A stretch of DNA of 32,145 bases from Proteobacteria bacterium bin106 (GTDB lineage: Bacteria > Bdellovibrionota_B > Oligoflexia > Oligoflexales > Bin106): positions 1 to 32,145 of the forward strand of contig MPNI01000025.1 in assembly GCA_002238945.1 (NCBI GenBank), given 5' to 3'. This document shows positions 1 to 8,139 of this stretch, piece by piece; position 1 is the stretch's first letter, and every line of letters starts with the position of its first letter. Below the pieces are notes generated by a model. That model did not search any database. It was not told where the DNA came from and worked only from the letters and a program-made list of their open reading frames with translations. Made by a program: the position numbers and the translations under genes.

Positions 1-174
1 AAAACCCTTCGTCAGTCAGCTATTACCAAAATGGCTCAAGGTATCTCTACGTTGTATGAAGTTATACGAGTGACAGATGCAGATGCTAGAAGCAAAAAAG
101 CATTTGATCCTAAAAGCGTGAAAAAGTATGGCAATCAGTCATCGGATAAAACAAATTACACAAAGGTGGGATAA
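1..174 (+). CDS. pilB: PilB/GspE-type assembly ATPase, C-terminal end only
   Basis: This is the last 57 codons of a gene that begins outside the window. The translated tail opens with KTLRQSAITKMAQGISTLYE and continues VIRVTDADA before a short polar end. It closely follows the C-terminus of PilB/GspE extension ATPases (S/T-L-R-x-x-x-x-K-x-x-x-G-x-T-T-x-x-E-V-x-R-V-T). In the family this hexameric cytoplasmic ATPase powers pilin polymerisation at the inner membrane. The neighbours support the call: pilT starts 18 bp after the stop and pilC follows on the same strand. A GspE of a type II secretion system would have a similar tail, but the adjacent PilT makes type IV pilus much more likely. Confidence 0.85.
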   Translation, partial: KTLRQSAITKMAQGISTLYEVIRVTDADARSKKAFDPKSVKKYGNQSSDKTNYTKVG

Positions 175-192
175 GCCCAAAGGAAAGGTTGT

Positions 193-1296
193 ATGAAAAA
201 TAATTTGGTAGATTTACAGTACGGTATGCATAACTTGCTGAAATCTCTCATGGATCAAAAAGGGTCTGATTTGCATATAGCTAATCACAGTCCCCCACGG
301 GTAAGGATCAATGGTAAGTTATTTGTTCTCGATACACCTCCCCTGTCCGCATCTCAGTCTCGGGCCTTATGTTATTCCATTTTAAATGAAAAGCAGCATA
401 AAGAGTTTGAAAAAAATAAAGAGTTGGATTTTTCTTTTGCCCTTAAGGGTGTTGGACGCTTTAGAGGAAATGTTTATCATCAGAAAAAATGTGTTGCAGG
501 GGCGTTTCGTGCTATTCCTGAAGAAGTCCCTAGTGCAAAAGAGCTCGGTTTACCAGTTCCTATTGTTAATTTTTCGAAGTTAAACAAAGGGTTGGTACTT
601 GTTTGTGGAGCTACCGGTTCTGGTAAATCCACTACATTAGCATCGTTGATCAATGAAGTGAATAAGAATAGTCGTGGCACTATTATCACTATTGAAGATC
701 CCATTGAGTATGTTCATAGTCATAAAAACTCCATGGTGGTGCAACGTGAAGTTTATCGTGATACGTTATCTTTTAGTAAGGCTTTAAAGTCAGCACTTCG
801 CCAAGATCCTGATGTGATCATGGTAGGGGAGGTGCGAGATTTGGAAACCATTCAGCTTATGCTTACAGCTGCAGAAACCGGTCACTTGGTATTTGCTACC
901 ATGCATACCAACTCCGCTGTGAGTACTCTCAACCGTATTGTGGATTCTTTTCCTCCTGAGCAACAGTCTCAGGTGAGAAGCCAGCTAGCTTTTACTCTTT
1001 CAGGTATCGTCAATCAAGTGCTCACTCCTTCATTAAAAGGAGGTCGGGTTTTGGTGCTTGAGGTTATGGTGCCTAACGTTGCTATCAAGAATCTGATACG
1101 TGAAAACAAACTTCATATGATTTATTCAGCTATGCAAACAGGTCAAGATAATTCCGGTATGATGACCATGAATCAATCACTATTTAAGCTTATTCAACAG
1201 AAGTTTATCACACAAAATCAGGCTATGAGATTGAGTAACGTTCCCACAGAGTTGATGGATATGTTCCAGGGGAAATTAGGAAAATTTTCGGCGTAG
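193..1296 (+). CDS. pilT: Type IV pilus retraction ATPase PilT
   Basis: PilT is a cytoplasmic hexameric ATPase that depolymerises pili and so drives retraction, twitching and DNA uptake. The 367-aa protein has the usual family length. Visible motifs are the N-terminal PAS-like region with GSDLHI near residue 24, Walker A GATGSGKST (139-147), the Asp box TIEDPIEYVH (about 166-175), Walker B DPDVIMVGEVRD (205-216) and the His box GHLVFATMHT (230-239). AIKNLIRE (297-304) is the near-exact form of the AIRNLIRE signature that separates PilT from PilB. The ATG is preceded by a purine-rich AAGGAAAGG ribosome binding site. It lies between the pilB end and pilC, so the three are probably one transcript. 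No catalytic residue appears missing. Confidence 0.96.
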   Translation: MKNNLVDLQYGMHNLLKSLMDQKGSDLHIANHSPPRVRINGKLFVLDTPPLSASQSRALCYSILNEKQHKEFEKNKELDFSFALKGVGRFRGNVYHQKKCVAGAFRAIPEEVPSAKELGLPVPIVNFSKLNKGLVLVCGATGSGKSTTLASLINEVNKNSRGTIITIEDPIEYVHSHKNSMVVQREVYRDTLSFSKALKSALRQDPDVIMVGEVRDLETIQLMLTAAETGHLVFATMHTNSAVSTLNRIVDSFPPEQQSQVRSQLAFTLSGIVNQVLTPSLKGGRVLVLEVMVPNVAIKNLIRENKLHMIYSAMQTGQDNSGMMTMNQSLFKLIQQKFITQNQAMRLSNVPTELMDMFQGKLGKFSA

Positions 1297-1377
1297 CTAT
1301 AATGTTTTATGTCAAAGTCGATAGGTACATCATGGTATGTCAAGATATCTTTGTGTGAGTTAGAGCTTGGGTAGAAT

Positions 1378-2664
1378 ATGCTATACAATTATGATTATGT
1401 GGCTTTTCAAAAAGATCGTGGTGGATCTAGGCAGAAAAAAGGTATGCTGCATGGTAAGATGCGAGCTAGTAAGAAAAGCCATGTTCGATCTAAAATCTAT
1501 GCCATGGGCTACATTCCTGTATCGGTTAAGAGGGCTCGAAGCGGTGGTGAAGATGATGCTGAGGAAATAAAAGCCATTATCGGTAAATACGTGTATCGTA
1601 ATTCCGAAGGCTTGCAGGTTGCTTTTTTAGAAGATACTCCTCAGGCTCGAGATATTCTTCGTTTCACTTCCCAACTGTTAACACTTATTGGTTCAGGCGT
1701 GCCTCTTCTGCAGGCTATAGAGCTGCTAGGCAAACAGCAAAAATCCAAAGTGTTTCAATATGAGTTGAAAAGTATTTATTATGCCATCCAAAAAGGCGCA
1801 ACCTTTTCCGATGCTCTTGCTCGTTTTCCTCGTCGTTTCGAGGTTTTATATGTTTCTATTGTGCGTTCAGGAGAAACCTCAGGTAATCTCGATAAAGCCC
1901 TACAATATATATTAGATTATATGGAGAGAAATCAAAAACTTGCATCTCAAGTTAAATCAGCTCTTACTTACCCATCTATTGTTATTGTTATTGCTATTGC
2001 GGTGCTAGGTGTTTTGTTAAAATTTGTGGTTCCCACTATGGCCTCTAATTTACCTGAAGGTAAAGACTTACCTAAACTCACCCAAAGTGTGATTAGTCTT
2101 TCTGATTTTGTCGGTGCATATTGGATGCATGTTGCCGTTACCATAGCAGGTGGTATTGCTTTCTTTGCATATTGGAAAAAAACCATCAGTGGCCGTTTTG
2201 TATTAGACAGATTCTTGTTGAATCTTCCTCTGGTTGGCGCTACGCTTAAGAAAATTACAGTATCACGTTTCTGTAATGTTATGAGTTCCATGTTATCTTC
2301 TGGTGTACCACTTATTGATATTTTTGATACATGTGTAGAATGTTGTGATAATGCATTTATGAGTCAGGTGATTGTACGAGCAAAAAAAGACGTTGTCCAG
2401 GGCCATAAACTGTTCCAAGCACTTGCTGATACAAATATGATGCCAGATCTTGTTATATCTATGATTTCTGTAGGAGAGCAATCAGGTAAACTTGATACCA
2501 TGTTGCTTAAAGTGAGTGAATACTATGATGAAGAGGTTAAATTAGCCACATCACGATTACTCTCACTTATTGAACCTATGCTCATTGTTGTTATAGGTGG
2601 TTTTATTGCCATATTATTACTAGCGATGTATCTTCCCATGTTTGATATGGGTGCTAATGTCTAA
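1378..2664 (+). CDS. pilC: Type IV pilus inner-membrane platform protein PilC
   Basis: PilC/GspF-type platform protein, which sits in the inner membrane and couples the PilB and PilT motors to pilus assembly. The first 50 residues follow the family's N-terminal pattern (aromatic, D/G, K-G ... A, then L/I-x-x-x-G-x-I-P). Two T2SSF-type four-helix domains follow, roughly residues 90-215 and 290-420, each opening with FTSQLLTLIGSGVPLLQAIE or the corresponding FCNVMSSMLSSGVPLIDIFD. Hydrophobic segments lie at about 198-222, 247-266 and 398-422, ending LLLAMYLPMFDMG. Length 428 aa is close to the usual 400-410. The ATG has only a weak ribosome binding site, but starting later would cut the conserved N-terminal pattern. 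An 81-bp gap separates it from pilT. Confidence 0.95.
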   Translation: MLYNYDYVAFQKDRGGSRQKKGMLHGKMRASKKSHVRSKIYAMGYIPVSVKRARSGGEDDAEEIKAIIGKYVYRNSEGLQVAFLEDTPQARDILRFTSQLLTLIGSGVPLLQAIELLGKQQKSKVFQYELKSIYYAIQKGATFSDALARFPRRFEVLYVSIVRSGETSGNLDKALQYILDYMERNQKLASQVKSALTYPSIVIVIAIAVLGVLLKFVVPTMASNLPEGKDLPKLTQSVISLSDFVGAYWMHVAVTIAGGIAFFAYWKKTISGRFVLDRFLLNLPLVGATLKKITVSRFCNVMSSMLSSGVPLIDIFDTCVECCDNAFMSQVIVRAKKDVVQGHKLFQALADTNMMPDLVISMISVGEQSGKLDTMLLKVSEYYDEEVKLATSRLLSLIEPMLIVVIGGFIAILLLAMYLPMFDMGANV

Positions 2665-2825
2665 CATTTTTGTTGATGGATATATCTTTAGGTAAGTAGA
2701 ACAGTCTATTTCATTGTTGCTATTTATAAATGTTGCTATTTATCAAATAAGCTACTAGCTATCTTGAGCCATCCTGTATGCTTTTGGGGATTGGTGTTGT
2801 TTGTTAAGAGCAAATGTGTAGCTTG

Positions 2826-3200
2826 TTAAGCTATCATATACATTAGACTTTCTGATAAAAAACTTGAGAGTTTATTGCTCATTAAGTTTTGATGCAGTAT
2901 AAGCGATGATGCCTTGGTTAAAACAATTCGGTCAGAGTAATTGTACCCCACAAGCTTCTTTTCGCCCCGAAGAGTTTTCATGTCAATGATATATTTAACA
3001 GATCTGTGTTCTTTAACACGATTTCCTTGTCTATATTCAAATAACATGATGATGATTTCATTTTTGCTATTAACGATAATATTCACATACAATCGTGCTT
3101 TCTGGACAGCAGAGTTATTAAACGTTCCTGTGATGGTATGAGAAGCTATGTATTTATCGTTAGTAGGATCTCCGTACTTGTCAATATAAGAAGAAATTGT
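2826..3200 (-). pseudogene. Detached C-terminal soluble domain of a WFTLxxGYS-family gene
   Basis: Open frame with no good start: the first usable codon is TTG at 3092, but recognisable protein begins at 3200, immediately after an in-frame TGA (3201-3203). Reading through that stop gives KAIQQPK-stop-TISSYIDKYGDP, then IASHTITGTFNNSA, MLFEYRQGNRVK and YNYSDRIVL. From memory this resembles an extracytoplasmic domain of many small bacterial proteins with W-x-(V/I)-S-x-(Y/F)-(V/I)-D-x-(F/Y)-G-D-x-T, GTFSNSATT, MLFEY and YSDR-(I/L)-S blocks, where a Trp falls at the stop position; a TGG to TGA change would explain it. The frame is continuous leftward with 3201-3401 and one indel out of phase with the membrane gene at 3248-3523. 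I infer an ancestral fused gene of about 230 codons. A short protein could still be made from TTG 3092. Confidence 0.6.
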
Positions 3201-3247
3201 TCATTTTGGCTGTTGTATTGCTTTTTCATGACTCTTACTTGCTTTTT

Positions 3248-3523
3248 TTAATTGTTGGATATCATTGCACAAATAATTCCTAATAAACTTAATGGAATGG
3301 TCAATATAAGGAGTGGTCCTGATATTATTAAGGCAAGAGTCATATAAATTAAGCTTAGAACTCTTGCTGTAGTAGAATAGCCTTTGTGTAGCGTAAACCA
3401 TGAAAAAACATAAGGTAATAATATAATACCGACTAATAAACTAGAACTAATTTGTCTGTGTTGATTTCTTTTATTAACACTTATTTCTGCATCATCAACT
3501 TTAATAGTAATTCTATTTCCCAT
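3248..3523 (-). CDS. Small membrane protein, WFTLxxGYS family copy 1 (probably truncated by frameshift)
   Basis: 91-aa protein with a polar N-terminus (MGNRITIKVDD) and two hydrophobic helices at about 28-45 and 55-88, with SWFTLHKGYSTTAR between them. The function is not recognised. It is one of five readable paralogues between here and 5684. An AAGG about 10 nt upstream supports the ATG. This copy ends at TAA in an A-rich stretch; dropping two bases (or adding one) there would join it in frame to KKASKSHEKAIQQPK and then to the soluble domain at 3200-2826. The present stop is therefore probably a frameshift product. The protein may still be made as a membrane-only form, like the other copies. 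It shares its upstream leader with copy 2. Confidence 0.6.
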   Translation of the reverse strand: MGNRITIKVDDAEISVNKRNQHRQISSSLLVGIILLPYVFSWFTLHKGYSTTARVLSLIYMTLALIISGPLLILTIPLSLLGIICAMISNN

Positions 3524-3567
3524 TTCTATACCTTAGCTTATTTAAAAAATATATATAAGATTCGAAT

Positions 3568-3831
3568 TTATAGTGAGCTAAAAAATACTAATGCTCCTAA
3601 CGCTCCTAACGTGATGATCAGTGGTATGAATATCCCAAGGCTAAGAATCATCCAGATTAAGCTTATGGTTCTTGCTGCAGTGGAATAGCCGTCTTGTAAT
3701 GTAAACCATGAAAAAATTATTGGTAATAATATTATACCTATTAATAGGGGCGCGCTTATTTGTCTGTACTGATTGTGTCTATCATCAAATTCTTCTATAT
3801 CATCAACATTAATAATGATTTTATTTCCCAT
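3568..3831 (-). CDS. Small membrane protein, WFTLxxGYS family copy 2
   Basis: 87 aa, starting MGNKIIINVDD and nearly matching copy 1 through LLPIIFSWFTLQDGYSTAAR, then diverging in the second helix (IWMILSLGIFIPLIITLGALGAL). Two transmembrane helices are expected, with the short conserved WFTLxxGYS-x-x-AR loop between them. No enzymatic motif is seen and the function is unknown. The 40 bp upstream of its ATG matches the leader of copy 1 closely (CTAAGG plus an AT-rich run), so the duplicated unit included the ribosome binding site. The gap to copy 1 is 44 bp on the same strand, so the pair is probably co-transcribed. There is no room for a soluble C-terminal domain before copy 1, so this is a membrane-only version. 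Confidence 0.65.
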   Translation of the reverse strand: MGNKIIINVDDIEEFDDRHNQYRQISAPLLIGIILLPIIFSWFTLQDGYSTAARTISLIWMILSLGIFIPLIITLGALGALVFFSSL

Positions 3832-4083
3832 CTTTATGCCTTAGTCTATTTGAAAATATATATAATATTTTACTGCGTCAGCTATTATATTTTATAAATG
3901 ATTAAATTATAGAAAAATATTATTTAATGCAGCTTGTCTTTTTGCAAATGTTGTGTATTTACATATTCTTAGTGCAATCATTAAGCATGTATAGTATTGT
4001 ATGAATATCCCCAAAAATAGTATTGTTGTTAGATGAATTATGATCCGGTGAATGTGAGAAATGGTTTAAAAGATTTGGTTAGT

Positions 4084-4344
4084 CTATGTTAGTTTATCCA
4101 ATAGTTCAATTAGCATCCCTTTGGCTTCTACAAAGGCCATTAAATAAAGTTTTTTAAGAAATTTTATGTTTATTGTTGTCCACATAATCAGTGTTAAAAA
4201 ACTGCATATTCGTGTTTCGTTTGAGTAGCCTTTTTGTAATGTAACCCATGAAAAAATTATAGGTAAAAAAGTAATGCCTAAAATTAGCTTCTTGGTGGTT
4301 TTTTTGTTTGCAGTTAGTAGGTTTTTTGAATATAGTTGTTGCAT
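4084..4344 (-). CDS. Small membrane protein, WFTLxxGYS family copy 3 (divergent)
   Basis: 86 aa. LGITFLPIIFSWVTLQKGYSNETR at about 22-45 gives the family core (split here: LPIIFSWVTL then QKGYSNETR). The second hydrophobic stretch is weaker and broken by charges (TLIMWTTINIKFLKKLYLM), and the C-terminus ends in an acidic/Leu segment unlike the other copies. An alternative frame (4154-4372) is open across the same bases but lacks the motif, so it is rejected. There is no clear ribosome binding site before the ATG. Weak second-helix hydrophobicity and the divergent tail suggest drift. It could be a functional divergent paralogue or an early pseudogene. Confidence 0.5.
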   Translation of the reverse strand: MQQLYSKNLLTANKKTTKKLILGITFLPIIFSWVTLQKGYSNETRICSFLTLIMWTTINIKFLKKLYLMAFVEAKGMLIELLDKLT

Positions 4345-5010
4345 AATAAGGTTTTTTGATAAAGTATATCATTATTAATAATGTCTTAGATTTAAGCGTC
4401 TGTGCTGTGCGCTTGTTTTTTATATGTTTTTGTATATACCTAAATTTTAGTAGCTATTTTTTGTTTTTTGATTTTATTTTAGTACTATCGGTTATGTAGA
4501 GTGCTTTGAAAAGTGTATTGTAGAATTATGATTTTGTATTGGAGTGATCTTTTTTAAAGTAAGCCATAAAAAGTTATTGGTAAAAATATAATCCTACTAG
4601 TGATCTAATACTTAGTCTTTATTTATGTTCGGGTGCTCTACTAAAAATTTCTTACATTTTATTTTTGATAAATCATAAGTATATGTATTGTTTCTTGATG
4701 TTTTCTTGGTTAATCTGATGTTTCTGTAGCATCGCAATAGAGGTTAGATGTAATGGGTATATCCTGTTTGTAATAATAGGGTTATGGCTGTTTTTGTCGT
4801 GTTATGATCTGTATGCTCTTTTGTAATCAAATGATCGCATTAGCTAGCTATTTTGACTTATTAAATCTATAATTCATCTTCTTGATAAATGCTGCAGATA
4901 ATAATATGAAGTGTAATCACAGCTCCGTATATGCTAGTACTTGATGACAGCAAAGCTTTTTATATATCTATATTAATGATTTTTTCTTGATGAGACATGA
5001 TTCTTTATAT
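4345..5010. other. AT-rich intergenic stretch inside the small-membrane-protein array
   Basis: About 665 bp between copies 3 and 4. Apart from the decayed copy at 4518-4625 no gene is convincing: open frames are short, broken and lack ribosome binding sites. The very low GC, much lower than the flanking housekeeping genes, fits degraded former coding sequence. No hairpin with a U-tract or repeated operator-like element stands out. Confidence 0.5.
4518..4625 (-). pseudogene. Decayed sixth copy of the WFTLxxGYS family
   Basis: No intact ORF. The minus strand from about 4618 reads RLSIRSLVGLYFYQ, then stop, LFMAYFKKDHSNT, and another stop. This lines up with KLSVTLLACIIFAPIIFAWF and TLQKGYPKST of copy 4, with an in-frame stop in the first helix and GYS replaced by DHS. 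The nucleotide stretch corresponding to LLPIIFSWFT is also visibly similar to copy 2. The remnant lies between copies 3 and 4 in the same orientation, as expected for a dead member of a tandem array. Only the core can be followed; the ends are approximate. Confidence 0.6.
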
Positions 5011-5286
5011 TTAATGATTTTTGATATTGTTATTTAAGCGATTCCAACTTAAGTACCTTCCTATTATTCCAACAAGCATTAATCCTGCTATTAAAAATTT
5101 TGTTGGTATTATTGCTGAGCTAAGTACCATCCAAATAAAGCTCATATTTCTTGTTGACTTAGGGTAGCCTTTTTGTAATGTAAACCACGCGAAAATAATG
5201 GGTGCAAAAATAATGCATGCAAGTAGAGTTACACTTAGTTTTTTGTGTGGAAGTGTTTTTTTAATAGTTCTTTTTTTATTTTTCAT
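5011..5286 (-). CDS. Small membrane protein, WFTLxxGYS family copy 4
   Basis: 91 aa with a strongly basic N-terminus (MKNKKRTIKKTLPHKK), which predicts a cytoplasmic N-terminus by the positive-inside rule. Helix 1 is about 20-36 (VTLLACIIFAPIIFAWF), the motif is WFTLQKGYPKSTR (S replaced by P in GYS) and helix 2 is about 48-75. The tail is polar (NRLNNNIKNH). The function is not recognised. It shares orientation with the other copies but stands alone, with 665 bp of mostly dead sequence downstream and 131 bp before copy 5. Conservation of the W-F-T-L-x-x-G-Y core through otherwise divergent copies suggests selection on that loop. Confidence 0.62.
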   Translation of the reverse strand: MKNKKRTIKKTLPHKKLSVTLLACIIFAPIIFAWFTLQKGYPKSTRNMSFIWMVLSSAIIPTKFLIAGLMLVGIIGRYLSWNRLNNNIKNH

Positions 5287-5417
5287 TGAGTATTCTCAGG
5301 TATATAATGGTTTTATTTGGTTATTTTGTAAAATTTATACTCTTTGTATTTCAAGGTATCGCATCACTCTGTTTGTGGGATATAAAAGTCTAGGGTATTT
5401 TAAATTAAATATTTATT

Positions 5418-5684
5418 TTATGGTAGTAAATCTAGTATGTTTATTGCGATTTCTGCTAGTGCTATAATAGCTAACAAAAACATGTAATATGAAGGAATAA
5501 TGTTTATTACTAACCATAAGAAACTTAATATTCTTGCTTTGTTTGAGTAGCCTTGTTTTAATGTAAACCACGCGAAAACAATGGGTAGTAAAACGATGCC
5601 TACGAGTAACTGCGTACTTACTTCTTTATCCGTATGTATATGTATGCCCGGAGGAAACTGTTGCATTTTTTGAATCTTTTTCAA
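5418..5684 (-). CDS. Small membrane protein, WFTLxxGYS family copy 5
   Basis: 88 aa counted from a TTG; an ATG at 5666 would give an 82-aa protein starting MQQFPPG, which matches the MQQ start of copy 3 and may be the real start. The core is LLVGIVLLPIVFAWFTLKQG then YSNKARILSFLWLVINI, followed by a second hydrophobic stretch ending in LDLLP. Two membrane helices are expected. It lies only 39 bp downstream of the 644-aa TPR-like gene on the same strand, so it may share that transcript and lead the array. The function is unknown. Confidence 0.62.
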   Translation of the reverse strand: MKKIQKMQQFPPGIHIHTDKEVSTQLLVGIVLLPIVFAWFTLKQGYSNKARILSFLWLVINIIPSYYMFLLAIIALAEIAINILDLLP

Positions 5685-5723
5685 GAGTTATAATTTAATA
5701 TTTTGTGGGTAAGATTATATCAT

Positions 5724-7658
5724 TTAGTCCTCATCTATGTCAGCACTAGAAAGTTCTTCTTGTTTTTGGCTTTGTAAATCTATAATTTTTTGCTTGATAA
5801 TTGTAACCATCTCATCAGGAGGGTTTCTTGTGAGTGCTGTTCTTAGGTATCCTATAGCTCTAAGGTTATTTGATTTAATAGCCAAGTAGTCAGCTATTCT
5901 GCTTGATGTTTTCCAATAGTTAGGGGCGATTTTGTTCATAGCTGTGAGGGTAGCTAAGGCAGATTGCATGTCTTCTTTCTTAAGGAAGCATATAGCTCGT
6001 TTATCCATCATATCTACATAGTGATTTTTTTTATATGTTTTTTTGAATCGTGGTATAGCATTATATAGAACTTTGTGGCAGTTATTGTGAGCTATATAAA
6101 AAGAGAATAATCGATCTATAATATCTAAATGTTCTAAACCCTGATCTCTGGCAACATTGTGTAAGCTAGCTTCATAGAGATTTCCATGAGTGTTGCTTTG
6201 TTTTATGAGGTCTAATACTTTTTTGGTAGATTCAATGTCGATAGATCGGCTTTGGTATATTTGATTGATGGAAGTTGAATGTCCGGGATTGAGGATAGAT
6301 TCGGTGTATTGTAAAAGTGTGTAAAGAGCTGTGGATGTTTCAACATATGATTGATTTTTCAGTAGTTCTTTGGCTTGTTGTGGTTTATTATTTGCTAGAT
6401 ATTTCAAAGCTTCATCAACAGGAGATTGAATGTTTTCTTTTTTGAATCTTTCAATATTTGTATGTATCATATCTTTTTTGGATACACGTCCATATGCTAC
6501 AGCTATATCAGATTGTCTTTTTTGACAGTGGACAAACCAAGGAAATGTTTCAGCACATGTTTGTAAGGTAGGTTCTGATTCTCGTATAGATGATTTCATC
6601 TGTATTCTGGCAAGATGATAGAGAAGAGGGGCATATTCTCGTTGTTGTGGATCTATATTTGTTGCTGCATCTGTGAGTATGCTGACAGCTTTTTTGTGAT
6701 CTCCTGCTTGTTCAAAGCAGATAGCTAAGTGTGTAGAAAGAGTTGGGGATGTGATGTTCAGCTTTTCTATATCGCTGGCTAGTTCACTGACCTTATGGCA
6801 TTCGCCACGTAAGAGGGCATTGAAAGAGACGGCCTCAAACCCATGGGATCCTGATACAGATAGGCGATGTAAGTTTTCAGCAGCCATAAGAAATTCGTGA
6901 GTGAGGCGTCGTGATGAATGAAGAAAATGATATTTTTTCAATGCTGCATGAACTACTGGACTGATTTCATGTGTGGGAGCTGATAAGAAGGGGCCGATAG
7001 TAAAGATTTCTTCAGCTAGATTAGAGAAATGACATGATGAATATATGCGTTGTGTGCCAGGAATGGTGGTATTGATTTTTTGGCAGGCTGAGGCCATGGT
7101 AGCGGGTGTTCTTATGTGAGTAGGTGTTATAGACATAAGAGGTGGTTTTTCAGAATATGCTGCAGAGCTATCACCTGTATATGGCTTTATAGCTAAAAAA
7201 ATTATAGGAGTAGATTGTGTATCTTTCAGATGGAAGCGATATGTTATGGGTAAAACTCCAGGCCCATGAACATACACACTGTTCCATCCAGTTTTAAACT
7301 TAACTCTTGTTCTGTTGGTACTTAGTTTAATTGTGTGATCTTTACTAATGGTGGCAAAGCCTTCTTTGTTACTTGTTAAGAGAACAGAGATATACTTAAT
7401 ATTAGCCTTTATATTCGGCTTTACTCCTACATGAGGCTCTACTTGATTTTGAGTAGGGCTCTGAGAAGCTTCTCCTTCTTGGCCATAGGCCGGCTTTTTA
7501 GAAACGAGTAGAGCTAAGACGATGCCTATGATCAAGCTGACAGTAACACAGCCATATTGTGCATTTCTCTGTGTCACATTAAAGCTTAAACAGAAAAATT
7601 TAGAGGAAGTCTGTTGACTTGAAAGGAGGAGTTGTGCTTTTTTTAAAAAGACGATCAT
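5724..7658 (-). CDS. Large exported TPR-like repeat protein, function unknown
   Basis: 644 aa. A hydrophobic segment (about 38-53, VSLIIGIVLALLVS) followed by KKPAYGQE looks like a signal peptide or N-terminal anchor behind a 33-residue cytoplasmic lead; a downstream GTG start would give a more ordinary signal peptide. Residues about 60-165 look beta-rich (VKFKTGWNSVYVHGPG). From about 225 onward the protein is helical with TPR/SEL1-like pairs, for example LSTHLAICFEQAGDHKKAVS and ALKYLANNKPQQAKELL. Family knowledge suggests a protein-protein scaffold in the periplasm or at the envelope; no catalytic motif is seen. Several Cys residues lie in the exported part. There is no clear ribosome binding site at the ATG. 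It is possibly co-transcribed with copy 5 of the small membrane family. Confidence 0.75.
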   Translation of the reverse strand: MIVFLKKAQLLLSSQQTSSKFFCLSFNVTQRNAQYGCVTVSLIIGIVLALLVSKKPAYGQEGEASQSPTQNQVEPHVGVKPNIKANIKYISVLLTSNKEGFATISKDHTIKLSTNRTRVKFKTGWNSVYVHGPGVLPITYRFHLKDTQSTPIIFLAIKPYTGDSSAAYSEKPPLMSITPTHIRTPATMASACQKINTTIPGTQRIYSSCHFSNLAEEIFTIGPFLSAPTHEISPVVHAALKKYHFLHSSRRLTHEFLMAAENLHRLSVSGSHGFEAVSFNALLRGECHKVSELASDIEKLNITSPTLSTHLAICFEQAGDHKKAVSILTDAATNIDPQQREYAPLLYHLARIQMKSSIRESEPTLQTCAETFPWFVHCQKRQSDIAVAYGRVSKKDMIHTNIERFKKENIQSPVDEALKYLANNKPQQAKELLKNQSYVETSTALYTLLQYTESILNPGHSTSINQIYQSRSIDIESTKKVLDLIKQSNTHGNLYEASLHNVARDQGLEHLDIIDRLFSFYIAHNNCHKVLYNAIPRFKKTYKKNHYVDMMDKRAICFLKKEDMQSALATLTAMNKIAPNYWKTSSRIADYLAIKSNNLRAIGYLRTALTRNPPDEMVTIIKQKIIDLQSQKQEELSSADIDED

Positions 7659-8139
7659 AATGGACTTATTTGTTAAGTGTTATATACAACCCTATCCTCC
7701 TTTGTGCCATCCAAGGTGTAAGGAAGACTGAACCCTCACTCTATTGGGGCATATGGAGTATTATTGAAGAACTATCGGTTACTATCAGAAGAGATTGAAG
7801 ATTTTTATTCACATACCATACAAAGTGAACCCAAAATCATCTGTGAATGAAAAAGAGGTTATCATTCATGCTAGTCTTATATAGCTAGTTTATATAGCTA
7901 GGTTTCAATAGCTATACAAAAGTGTAACATTAAGTTATGTGAGTGATATGCCAAATAGAAGAAATATGATATAGATGCACATTAATACATTGCGCCAATG
8001 TTATCGTTTTTTATTATGTTTGTTTTTTTAACGTATAAAAATGAAAAACTATTTGGGTAATTTCATACAAGCAAACTTTGATGTTGGTCTTAACTCATTA
8101 TCTTTGTGGTGTTGTTATAAAGCTTAAAAAAAATATCTT
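7659..8139. other. 481-bp intergenic region with a short AT-rich repeat
   Basis: No ORF with a plausible start or composition was found. It lies upstream of the minus-strand TPR-like gene and downstream of the desaturase, so it should hold the promoter of the former. The one visible structure is a pair of 11-bp TATATAGCTAG repeats (7878-7888 and 7891-7901), with a further ATAGCTAT after them. No clear rho-independent terminator for the desaturase was recognised. Confidence 0.4.
7878..7901. repeat. Two tandem 11-bp TATATAGCTAG units
   Basis: TATATAGCTAG occurs at 7878-7888 and 7891-7901 with a 13-bp period. The TAGCTA core is palindromic. It lies about 220 bp upstream of the TPR-like gene. 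It could be a protein binding site or simple AT-rich slippage; nothing in the sequence decides this. Confidence 0.5.

Noticed and set aside
3201-3401. 66-aa minus-strand ORF as an independent gene
   Set aside because: It overlaps the membrane-module gene in another frame and its C-terminal half is continuous with the detached soluble domain; it is better explained as the frame-shifted middle of one ancestral gene.
4154-4372. 72-aa minus-strand ORF
   Set aside because: It is a shadow frame of copy 3, which carries the family motif.
7861-7920. Short direct repeats as a CRISPR or att site
   Set aside because: Units are 11 bp with 2-bp spacing, too short and too AT-rich for CRISPR, with no cas genes, integrase or tRNA nearby.
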